DNA from: Streptomyces sp. V1I1
GTDB taxonomy: Bacteria > Actinomycetota > Actinomycetes > Streptomycetales > Streptomycetaceae
Reading direction: 5' to 3'
DNA: 64,000 nucleotides
Assembly (NCBI RefSeq): GCF_030817355.1
Contig: NZ_JAUSZH010000001.1
Location: forward strand, 3,535,001 to 3,599,000
Shown here: piece by piece, positions 1-6,425 of the stretch
Layout: each line of letters begins with the position of its first letter
Numbering within the stretch: position 1 is the stretch's first letter
Notes under the pieces: generated by a model
What the model saw: the letters and a program-made list of their open reading frames with translations, nothing else
Told to the model about the DNA's origin: nothing
Databases searched by the model: none
Translations under genes and position numbers: made by a program

Positions 1-261
1 TAGGCCATCACCCCACCAACAAGCTGATAGGCCGCGGGCTCATCCTGCACCGCCGGAGCTTTCAACCTCCTCCCATGCGGAAGGAAGTGTTATCCGGTAT
101 TAGACCCCGTTTCCAGGGCTTGTCCCAGAGTGCAGGGCAGATTGCCCACGTGTTACTCACCCGTTCGCCACTAATCCACCCCGAAAGGCTTCATCGTTCG
201 ACTTGCATGTGTTAAGCACGCCGCCAGCGTTCGTCCTGAGCCAGGATCAAACTCTCCGTGA
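1..261 (-). rRNA. 16S ribosomal RNA, 5' part only
   Basis: Read on the minus strand, positions 262 to 241 give the universal 16S 5' sequence containing AGAGTTTGATCCTGGCTCAG. This is followed by the ACGAACGCTGGCGGCGTG block and the variable V1-V2 region. The gene runs leftward out of the window, so only about the first 260 nt are present. It is the first gene of an rRNA operon. The leader and promoters lie immediately to the right, divergent from trpS. The exact mature 5' end is not visible from sequence and could shift by a few bases. Confidence 0.98.
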
Positions 262-540
262 ATGTTTTCCCGTAATCGGGACACACATCACGAGAGCGGA
301 ACGGTCAGACCGGAATAAGGCCTGCCGTCCACAGCATCCTCGCTGTGTAAATGCCTACCCGCCACATGGGCCAGTAGGACTTCAAAGGAACCACGACCAT
401 CCGAAGATGGACGGGGTATCAACATATCTGGCGTTGACTTTTGGCACGCTGTTGAGTTCTCAAGGAACGGACGCTTCCTTCGTACTCACCGCAGAACATT
501 TTCTGAGGCTTTCCTCCGGGCGCTTCCCTTCGGTCTTGCG
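262..540 (-). promoter_or_regulatory. rRNA operon leader with processing and antitermination-type signals
   Basis: This stretch between the 16S gene and its promoters has no convincing ORF. On the minus strand it carries CCTTGAGAACTCAACAGCG followed by the AAAAGTCAA block (about 430-465), a block I recognise from actinobacterial rRNA leaders. Downstream come several short stem-forming segments, for example CCATCTTCGGATGG near 398-411. By family knowledge such leaders contain a boxA-like antitermination site and the 5' half of the RNase III processing stem. The 3' half would lie outside the window. The assignment is by pattern, not by folding. Confidence 0.75.
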
Positions 541-546
541 TTTCCG

Positions 547-917
547 ACTCTATCAGACTCTTTCGTGTCCGATTCCCCGTCAGAAGGGGCTCGCTTTCCG
601 GCCTTTCGGCTTTCCGGCGGTGCCGACTCTATCAGATCCTTTCGGGTCTGATTCCCGGTCGAACTCGGGTTGCCTTTCCGGCTGTTGGGCCGTTCCGACG
701 AGTGAGACTTTAGCGGAATCCTGGCCCCCGACGCTAATCGGGGCTGCGCTCATTCGAACGCGGATTCCTCATTTCGCAAAAGCGCACAGAAAGCCGGGCG
801 ACGGAGTGTCGCTCGCTTGTAGTCGGTCTTGCGGAATGGCTGTCCGGGGACCGGCCGAAGTCGGTGCTCACGTCGGACAACTCGGAGAACACTACGGATG
901 GCGGTATCCGCTGTCAA
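547..917 (-). promoter_or_regulatory. Tandem rRNA operon promoters
   Basis: Four -10-like hexamers can be read on the minus strand. TAGTGT at 889-894 lies 17 bp from a perfect TTGACA at 912-917, the strongest sigma-HrdB-type promoter here. TAAAGT lies at 707-712. TAGAGT occurs at 626-631 and again at 547-552. The last two sit in near-identical contexts (TCTGATAGAGTCGG and TCTGATAGAGTCGGA), which suggests promoter duplication. Streptomyces rRNA operons are known for several tandem promoters. The -35 boxes of the three proximal ones are poor, so their strength is inferred. Confidence 0.7.
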
Positions 918-934
918 CCTGGGGCTGGGGCCCG

Positions 935-947
935 TAGTCTCGTACGT
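935..947 (+). promoter_or_regulatory. Candidate -10 box for a leaderless trpS leader transcript
   Basis: TAGTCT at 935-940 lies seven bases before the ATG of the Trp leader peptide at 948, so transcription could start on the A of that ATG. This would place the trpS promoter back-to-back with, and overlapping, the distal rRNA promoter whose -35 is at 912-917. No good -35 hexamer exists on this strand. The call rests on -10 position only. Confidence 0.4.
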
Positions 948-989
948 ATGACAACGCGTACGTGCCTCCTTCAGTGGTGGGCCGCCTGA
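948..989 (+). CDS. trpS leader peptide (13 aa) with tandem Trp codons
   Basis: ATG at 948 opens a 13-codon ORF reading MTTRTCLLQWWAA and ending with TGA at 987-989. Two consecutive TGG codons lie at 975-980, directly at the start of the first attenuator stem. Trp is rare, so a Trp-Trp pair in a short ORF just upstream of a tryptophanyl-tRNA synthetase is the classic signature of ribosome-mediated attenuation. The ORF is too short for normal gene finders. An attenuator of this type has been described for the auxiliary TrpRS gene of S. coelicolor, and this is probably its ortholog. Confidence 0.85.
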   Translation: MTTRTCLLQWWAA

Positions 990-1050
990 CGGCGGCCGGC
1001 ACCTACGCATGCACTCAACGGCCGCCGCTTCGGCGGCCGTTCTCGTTTCT
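980..1050 (+). terminator. Tryptophan attenuator: four mutually pairing segments and terminator
   Basis: Segment 1 (980-986, GGCCGCC) overlaps the second Trp codon and pairs with segment 2 (991-997, GGCGGCC). Segment 2 can instead pair with segment 3 (1020-1026, GGCCGCC). Segments 3 and 4 form an 11-bp perfect stem, 1017-1027 with 1031-1041, loop CTT. A T-rich tail follows. Ribosome stalling at the Trp codons would mask segment 1, favour the 2:3 antiterminator and let trpS be transcribed. Fast translation would favour 1:2 plus the 3:4 terminator. All pairings were read directly from the sequence. Confidence 0.85.
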
Positions 1051-1107
1051 CCCTCCGGGAGTCCGGCCGCTGGACGCGGCGGCTCCGATCAGGAGACGGA
1101 GAGCGTG

Positions 1108-2103
1108 ATGACGCGGATCTTCAGCGGGATCAAGCCCACGGGGCATCTGACGCTGGGCAACTACCTCGGGGCGCTGCGCAGGTGGGCCGAGGTCGATCAG
1201 CACCAGGCGGACTCGCTGTTCAGCGTGGTCGATCTTCACGCGCTGACCGTGGAGCACGATCCGGCGCGGGTGCGCAGACTCAGTCGGCAGGCCGCGTCGC
1301 TGATGCTGGCAGCGGGGCTGGACCCGGAGCTGTGCACCGTATTCGTACAGAGTCATGTGGACGAGCACGCGCGGCTGTCGTATCTCCTGGAGTGCACGGC
1401 CACGGACAGCGAGCTGCGGCGCATGATCCAGTACAAGGAGAAGGGCACGCAGGCGCGGGCAACCGGGCAGAGTGTGCGGCTGTCCCTGCTTACCTATCCG
1501 GTGCTGATGGCGGCGGACATCCTGGCCTACGGGACGGATGAGGTGCCTGTGGGTGAGGACCAGACCCAGCATGTGGAGCTGACGCGGGATCTGGCGGTGC
1601 GGTTCAACCAGCGATACGGGCACACGTTCACCGTGCCGAAGGCGACGCATCCGCCGGTGGCTGCGCGGGTCATGGATCTGCAGGACCCGACCTCGAAGAT
1701 GGGGAAGTCGCACGAGTCCGGGGCGGGGATCGTCTATCTGCTGGACGACGCGGATGTGGTGCGCAAGAAGATCATGCGGGCGGTCACGGACAGCGGGCGT
1801 GAGGTCGAGTTCGACCGCGAGGGCAAGCCGGGCATCGCGAATCTGCTCGAGATGCTGGCGGCTTGTGAGGGTGGGAACCCAATCGACCTGGCCGGTGTAT
1901 ATGAGTCGTACGGGGCCTTGAAGAAGGACACGGCCGAGGCGGTGGTGGAGCTGCTGATGCCGGTGAGGGAGCGACATGCGGAGCTGGCGGCGGATCCGGG
2001 ACACGTCGATGAGGTGCTGAGGAAGGGAGCCGAGCGGGCCAGGGGGATGGCCCGGCCGAGAGTTGATGCCGCCTATAGGGCGATCGGGCTGCTGCCCAGG
2101 TAG
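1108..2103 (+). CDS. trpS: Tryptophanyl-tRNA synthetase
   Basis: Class I aminoacyl-tRNA synthetase of 331 residues that charges tRNA-Trp in the cytosol. The HIGH-type motif is TGHLTLG at residues 11-17 and the KMSKS-type motif is KMGKS at about 197-201, preceded by DPTS. Length fits the 330-340 residue family. ATG 1108 is chosen because AGGAG lies at 1091-1095 and the protein opens with the conserved RIFSGIKPTG. The longer frame from 1009 runs through the attenuator. Because it sits behind a Trp attenuator it is probably the auxiliary, starvation-inducible (indolmycin-tolerant type) TrpRS known in streptomycetes. That paralog identity is inferred. Confidence 0.95.
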   Translation: MTRIFSGIKPTGHLTLGNYLGALRRWAEVDQHQADSLFSVVDLHALTVEHDPARVRRLSRQAASLMLAAGLDPELCTVFVQSHVDEHARLSYLLECTATDSELRRMIQYKEKGTQARATGQSVRLSLLTYPVLMAADILAYGTDEVPVGEDQTQHVELTRDLAVRFNQRYGHTFTVPKATHPPVAARVMDLQDPTSKMGKSHESGAGIVYLLDDADVVRKKIMRAVTDSGREVEFDREGKPGIANLLEMLAACEGGNPIDLAGVYESYGALKKDTAEAVVELLMPVRERHAELAADPGHVDEVLRKGAERARGMARPRVDAAYRAIGLLPR

Positions 2104-2147
2104 CGGAGGACGACTCCGTCCCAGCCGTCCAGCCGTGACCGGGACCG

Positions 2148-2957
2148 TCAGCCGTTGCCCGACGCGAGCTCGCGGCTGCGGTCGCGGGCCGCCTCGATGG
2201 CGGCGATCAGGGCGGCGCGTACACCGTGGTTCTCGAGTTCGCGGATGGCACTGATGGTGGTGCCGGCGGGGGAGGTGACGGCTTCGCGGAGCTTGACGGG
2301 GTGTTCGCCGCTGTCGCGGAGCATGACGGCGGCGCCGATGGCGGCCTGGACGATCAGGTCGTGGGCCTGGGCGCGGGGCAGGCCGAGGAGGATGCCGGCG
2401 TCGGTCATGGCCTCGACGAGGAAGTAGAAGTACGCCGGACCCGAGCCGGACAGAGCGGTGGCCGCGTCCTGCTGGGACTCGGGGACGCGGAGGGTCTTGC
2501 CGACGCCGCCGAAGATCTCCTCGGTGTGGGTGAGGTGCTCGGCGGTCGCGTGGCTGCCGGCCGAGATCACGGACATGCCCTCGTCGACGAGTACGGGCGT
2601 ATTGGGCATGACACGGACTACGGGGGTGCCTGCGGTCAGGCGTTCCTCGATGAAGGAGGTGGGGATGCCGGCCGCGGCGCTGATGACAAGGCGGTCCGCG
2701 GTGATGTGCGGAGCGAGTTCGTCGAGGAGCTTGCCCATGTCCTGGGGCTTGACGGCCAGGATGAGGGTGTCGGCGCGCTTGGCGGCCTCGGGGTTGGTGA
2801 CGGGCTCGACGCCGTAGCGGGTGCGGAGCTCATTGGCGCGGTCGGCGCGGCGGGTGGTGACCAGCAGGTCGGCGGGGCGCCAGCCGGCGCGGATCATGCC
2901 GCTGAGGAGGGCCTCGCCGATCTTGCCCGTTCCGAGGACTGCGACTGTCTGGGTCAT
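2148..2957 (-). CDS. proC: Pyrroline-5-carboxylate reductase
   Basis: 269-residue enzyme that reduces pyrroline-5-carboxylate to proline with NAD(P)H. The N-terminal Rossmann fold begins VAVLGTGKIGEAL (GxGxxG). A KPQDM segment and the VRVMPNTP motif follow. The P5CR signature SGSGPAYFY lies in the C-terminal helical dimerisation domain. The start at 2957 is preceded by GAGGTG and matches family length. The 52 extra in-frame codons upstream look non-coding. The gene is convergent with trpS, 44 bp apart. Confidence 0.96.
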   Translation of the reverse strand: MTQTVAVLGTGKIGEALLSGMIRAGWRPADLLVTTRRADRANELRTRYGVEPVTNPEAAKRADTLILAVKPQDMGKLLDELAPHITADRLVISAAAGIPTSFIEERLTAGTPVVRVMPNTPVLVDEGMSVISAGSHATAEHLTHTEEIFGGVGKTLRVPESQQDAATALSGSGPAYFYFLVEAMTDAGILLGLPRAQAHDLIVQAAIGAAVMLRDSGEHPVKLREAVTSPAGTTISAIRELENHGVRAALIAAIEAARDRSRELASGNG

Positions 2958-3119
2958 GGCTCTGTTCACCTCGCCGGTGGGGATACGTGTCGCCATCCTC
3001 GCACCGGGGGCGTGGCTGTGCCGGGGCGTCCGAGGGGCGGTACGGGCGAGCGCAGGCCCGCCCGCGCCTCGGAGGCCGGTGCCCGGCCAGCTCAAGGTCG
3101 GGGACACCATCACGCGGAA

Positions 3120-3857
3120 CTAGGCGGTGCGGCGGCGCAGCGTCGCCGCGCCCATGGCCAGAACCAGGACCGCGCAGGCCGCGACGATCAGGACGTCGCG
3201 GGTGAAGTCGCCGGTGGCGTCCGGGTAGCGCTGGACTTCGGTCATGGCGTCGACGGCGTACGACATGGGCAGGACGTTCGAGATGCCCTCGAGGACGGGC
3301 TGCATCTTCTCGCGCGCCGTGAACAGGCCGCAGAGCAGCAGCTGCGGGAAGAGCACCGCCGGCATGAACTGGACCGCCTGGAACTCAGAGGCGGCGAAGG
3401 CCGAGACGAAGAGTCCCAGTGCCGTGCCGAGCAGGGCGTCGAGGAGCGCGACGAGGAGCAGCAGCCAGGGCGAGCCGATGACGTCCAGGCCCAGTGCCCA
3501 CAGCGCGAGGCCGGTGGCGAGGAGGGACTGGACGATGGCGACGAGGCCGAAGGCCAGGGCGTAGCCGGCGATCAGATCGCCCTTGCCCAGGGGCATGGCG
3601 AGCAGGCGTTCCAGGGTGCCTGAGGTGCGTTCGCGCAGGGTGGCGATGGAGGCCACCAAGAACATCGTGATCAGCGGGAAGATGCCGAGGAGCGAGGCGC
3701 CGATGGAGTCGAAGGTCCGCTCGCTGCCGTCGAACACGTAGCGCAGCAGGAAGAGCATCACGCACGGCACGAAGACCATCAGTGCGATGGAGCGCGGGTC
3801 GTGGCGGAGCTGGTGCAGGACGCGGGCGGCGGTGGCGAGGGTGCGGGAGGCGTTCAT
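3120..3857 (-). CDS. ABC-2 type transporter permease
   Basis: 245-residue membrane protein starting MNASRTLATAARV. It has six hydrophobic segments typical of ABC2_membrane permeases, including VFVPCVMLFLLRYVF, LLGIFPLITMFLVASIA and a C-terminal VLIVAACAVLVLAMGAA. The RERTSGTLERLLAMP motif is characteristic of the DrrB/NodJ class. Its ATG overlaps the ATPase stop by 4 nt (ATGA), so the two are translationally coupled. Together they form a two-gene exporter, commonly for drugs or lipids. The substrate cannot be read from sequence. Confidence 0.93.
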   Translation of the reverse strand: MNASRTLATAARVLHQLRHDPRSIALMVFVPCVMLFLLRYVFDGSERTFDSIGASLLGIFPLITMFLVASIATLRERTSGTLERLLAMPLGKGDLIAGYALAFGLVAIVQSLLATGLALWALGLDVIGSPWLLLLVALLDALLGTALGLFVSAFAASEFQAVQFMPAVLFPQLLLCGLFTAREKMQPVLEGISNVLPMSYAVDAMTEVQRYPDATGDFTRDVLIVAACAVLVLAMGAATLRRRTA

Positions 3858-4666
3858 CGGGCGTTCTCCTGAATGGCCTTGGGCTGAGGATCGGCCTGCT
3901 GCGGGGAATCGGCCTGCCGGGCGTTGGCCTCGTCGACCAGGTGGAGGAAGGCGGCTTCGACGGTCTGGGAGCGGGTTCGGAAGCGGAGGTCGTCGGGGGT
4001 GTCCTCGGCGAGGATCTCGCCCTCGCGCATCAGGAGCAGGCGGTGGCAGCGCTCCGCCTCGTCCATGACGTGCGAGGAGACGAGGATCGTCGCGCCGCGC
4101 TCGTCGGCGAGACGGTGGAAGAGATTCCACAGATCACGGCGCAGGACGGGGTCGAGGCCGACGGTCGGTTCGTCGAGGACGAGCAGTTCGGGTGTGCCGA
4201 GCAGGGCGACGGCGAGGGAGACGCGGCTGCGCTGGCCGCCGGAGAGCCGGCCGGCCAGGGAGTCGGCGTGCGAGACGAGGTCTACGTCGGCGATGGCACG
4301 GGTGACGTAGTCGCGGCGGGTGTCGCGGTGGCGGCGGCCGGGCTGCAGGACGGAGGCGAAGTAGTCCAGGTTCTGGCGGACCGTCAGGTCGTCGTAGACG
4401 GCCGGGTCCTGGGTGACGTAGCCGATACGGGAGCGCAGGGTGGCGTCGCCCGCGGGACTGCCGAGGATGTCGAGGGTTCCGGTGACCTTGGCCTGCGTGC
4501 CGACCACGGCGCGCATCAGGGTCGACTTGCCGCAGCCGGAGGGGCCGAGGAGGCCGGTGATCCGGCCGGGCGGCACGGTGAAGTCGATGCCGCGCAGGAC
4601 GGTGCGCTCGCCTCGTACGACTGTGAGGCCGCGGGCCAGGACGGCAACTCCAGAATAATTCATCAT
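3854..4666 (-). CDS. ABC transporter ATP-binding protein (exporter)
   Basis: ATPase of about 270 residues. It has Walker A GPSGCGKS, the signature LSGGQRSR, Walker B LLVLDEPTVG and a switch His in VSSHVMDEAERC. The C-terminal RSQTVEAAFLHLVDE region is typical of DrrA-like ATPases. The start is placed at the ATG ATG pair at 4666/4663. A good promoter (TTGACG, 17 bp, CATTAT) would begin transcription exactly at 4666, giving a leaderless mRNA. A longer frame from 4702 would extend into that promoter. A perfect palindrome covers the start codons, so a repressor probably controls the pair. Confidence 0.92.
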   Translation of the reverse strand: MMNYSGVAVLARGLTVVRGERTVLRGIDFTVPPGRITGLLGPSGCGKSTLMRAVVGTQAKVTGTLDILGSPAGDATLRSRIGYVTQDPAVYDDLTVRQNLDYFASVLQPGRRHRDTRRDYVTRAIADVDLVSHADSLAGRLSGGQRSRVSLAVALLGTPELLVLDEPTVGLDPVLRRDLWNLFHRLADERGATILVSSHVMDEAERCHRLLLMREGEILAEDTPDDLRFRTRSQTVEAAFLHLVDEANARQADSPQQADPQPKAIQENAR

Positions 4667-4702
4667 GTGATGAATAATGCGCTGGCGGCCTTGCCACGTC
4701 AA
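4655..4702 (-). promoter_or_regulatory. Promoter and palindromic operator of the ABC exporter
   Basis: Minus strand: -35 TTGACG (4697-4702), a 17-bp spacer and -10 CATTAT (4674-4679), with the predicted start at the ATG (4666). A perfect 8-2-8 inverted repeat, ATTCATCA-TG-TGATGAAT, spans 4658-4675. With one mismatch per arm it extends to 4655-4678. It therefore overlaps the -10 box, the transcription start and the start codon. Such placement fits a dimeric repressor (GntR, TetR or MarR type). No obvious cognate regulator gene is adjacent. Confidence 0.7.
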
Positions 4703-4804
4703 GAGAGCGGTGCAGCGTCAAGAGATGAGGCCCGTCGAGAGATGGGGGGCGTGTCAGGGGCATCCCCCATGGCGTTGGGGGCACGGGCGGCGGACGGTTG
4801 ACAT

Positions 4805-5266
4805 ATGAGCCACAACAGTGAGATCTCGAAGGCCGAGCGGCGGCGGCTGGCCGTCGCGTCGGTGACGCTCGGGCCGTGGCGCGCCGCCGCGGCGGTCGGC
4901 GGGCTGGGCGGCGGCGTTGCCCTCGCGCTCGGCATGATCGGCGAGGGAATCGGCCTCGGCGTGCTGGCCGGCGCGCTGTCGGTCGCGCTGATGCTGTTCT
5001 TCATGGTCGGCGGGGCGGGCGCGGTGCTCGGCGACAAGCCGGGCACGGGGAGCCCGTCCGACCGCCGGATACGGCGCTGGGCCGCGGCCCACCCATGGCG
5101 GGTCGCGGCCGTGCCGGGCGCGCTGATGGTCGCCGCGGATGTGGTGGTCCAGCAGGCGCTCACCACACAGGGGTTCTTCGGCAGCCTGTGGGAGGGCCTG
5201 TGGCGGGGCGCGCTCGTGATGGGCGTCGTCGGGCTGGTCGGGCGGTTCTCGCGCAGGTCGCGCTGA
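4805..5266 (+). CDS. Small membrane protein of unknown function
   Basis: 153 residues, starting MSHNSEISKAERRRLAVASV. A charged N-terminus is followed by Gly/Ala-rich hydrophobic segments at about 24-43, 48-68, 98-116 and 127-145, with an RRSR tail. I recognise no catalytic motif and no named family with confidence. It is divergent from the ABC exporter. The TTGACATATG around the start gives little room for a ribosome-binding site, so the start could be leaderless or slightly different. Confidence 0.75.
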   Translation: MSHNSEISKAERRRLAVASVTLGPWRAAAAVGGLGGGVALALGMIGEGIGLGVLAGALSVALMLFFMVGGAGAVLGDKPGTGSPSDRRIRRWAAAHPWRVAAVPGALMVAADVVVQQALTTQGFFGSLWEGLWRGALVMGVVGLVGRFSRRSR

Positions 5267-5326
5267 GGCCGGGGATCAGCCGGACCGCCACGCGCGGCCC
5301 ATCAGGACGCGGGCGCGGTGCGGTAA

Positions 5327-5401
5327 GGGTGCCGGGCGTGCGGGTGCCGGGCGTGCGGGTGCCGGGCGTGCGGGTGCCGGGCGTGCGGGTGCCGGGCGTG
5401 C
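5327..5401. repeat. 15-bp tandem repeat, five perfect copies
   Basis: The unit GGGTGCCGGGCGTGC is repeated five times without a mismatch at 5327-5341, 5342-5356, 5357-5371, 5372-5386 and 5387-5401. It lies in the 166-bp gap between two convergent genes. The unit length is a multiple of three but no gene reads through it. Perfect copies suggest recent expansion, and copy number may vary between strains. Confidence 0.95.
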
Positions 5402-5432
5402 GTCGGAGCGTACGAACCGGATCAGGCCGTGG

Positions 5433-5954
5433 CTACTTGCGCTTGGCCTTGCCGCCCTTGCCCTTGCGGGCGGCGGGGTTGCCGGTACGGACGCCGCGGC
5501 GCTTCTCGTACTGGCTGCGGGCCGTCTCGTACTCCTCGCGGCGCAGCTTCTCGCCCGGTGCCTCGGTCAGCGAGCGGAAGAAGTAGGCGAGGAGCGAGCC
5601 TACGAAGCCGATCGCCTTGAGGCTGCGCAGCGAATCCTCGGTCGCGGAACCGGTGGGGCGGCGGGTGAAGCCCTCCCAGGTCTTGCGGAAGGCGACGGCG
5701 CTGCAGATCGCGAACATCACGACGACCAGCGCGTTGACGAAGCCGCCCACGTCGGCGATCGCCAGACCCTGGTAGGCCAAGCGCAGCACGAGACAGCCTG
5801 CTACGGCGGCGGCGAGGGCACCGGCGGCGACGCCGGCGCGGCGCAGCCCGTAGCCCCCGTCGTGGCCGATCCAGGTCGTGCCGAAGAAACGGATGGGCTC
5901 GGGCTGCGGACCGCCGCCGGCGTTCGTCCCGCTCTGCTTACTCTGCTCGCTCAC
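5433..5954 (-). CDS. Membrane protein of unknown function
   Basis: 173 residues. A Ser/Gln/Gly-rich cytoplasmic start is followed by two hydrophobic segments (about 40-60 and 68-86) and a third around 115-128 containing FVGSLLAYFF. The strongly basic tail (KGKGGKAKRK) may contact nucleic acid or lipid headgroups. Length and layout resemble a conserved Streptomyces hypothetical family. No functional motif is recognised. ATG 5954 is the natural start. It is transcribed in the same direction as the SH3 protein gene 35 bp upstream. Confidence 0.8.
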   Translation of the reverse strand: MSEQSKQSGTNAGGGPQPEPIRFFGTTWIGHDGGYGLRRAGVAAGALAAAVAGCLVLRLAYQGLAIADVGGFVNALVVVMFAICSAVAFRKTWEGFTRRPTGSATEDSLRSLKAIGFVGSLLAYFFRSLTEAPGEKLRREEYETARSQYEKRRGVRTGNPAARKGKGGKAKRK

Positions 5955-5989
5955 GGGGTCGATTATCCCCGGGCGTCACGGCCACCCCG

Positions 5990-6283
5990 TCAGGAGCAGC
6001 GGATCGTCACATAGCCGTCGCTACCGGTGTTCACATACGCGTCCGAGACGAACTGCCCATTGGCGATGTTGTCCCAGAGGTTGGTGGTGCCGTACGGACC
6101 ACTGATCCACTCACCCGGCTTCTGGCAGTTGATCGGCACCCGAGAGCCGACCGGCAGCACCTTGATGAGCCGGTAGTTGGTGCCTGGGCCACTGCGTACG
6201 TTCAGCGCCACTCCGGGCGCGACCGGATAGCGCTTGGCCGTGGCCTCGTCGAAACTCTCGGACTGCACTTCTTCAACAGCCAT
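5990..6283 (-). CDS. SH3-domain protein
   Basis: 97 residues. Residues about 20-60 form a bacterial SH3-type segment with the typical ALNVRSGPGTNYRLIKVLP core and a later Cys-containing strand (RVPINCQKPGEWI). The two cysteines (INCQ and the terminal IRCS) could pair. Unlike most bacterial SH3 proteins it has no signal peptide, beginning MAVEEVQSESFDEA. ATG 6283 is chosen for the GGGGAGAG site just upstream. The gene is divergent from a Ser/Thr kinase. Confidence 0.85.
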   Translation of the reverse strand: MAVEEVQSESFDEATAKRYPVAPGVALNVRSGPGTNYRLIKVLPVGSRVPINCQKPGEWISGPYGTTNLWDNIANGQFVSDAYVNTGSDGYVTIRCS

Positions 6284-6425
6284 GAAACTCTCCCCCGTTG
6301 ATGTGGCTTGATCCGTACGGTCTCTTCCGTACGCCGCGCAGGCTAGCAACCCACACCTGCATCACACGCATCATCGACTAGGCTCCGTGCGTCGCGCTTG
6401 CGCACGAACAACACGGGGGTGGGAG

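Noticed and set aside
203..937. 244-codon open frame on the plus strand across the rRNA leader
   Set aside because: It is antisense to the 16S 5' end, the rRNA leader and the rRNA promoters; composition and content are those of the rRNA region, not of a protein.
2226..3623. 465-codon plus-strand frame over proC and the permease
   Set aside because: Gly/Asp-rich antisense shadow spanning two convincing minus-strand genes.
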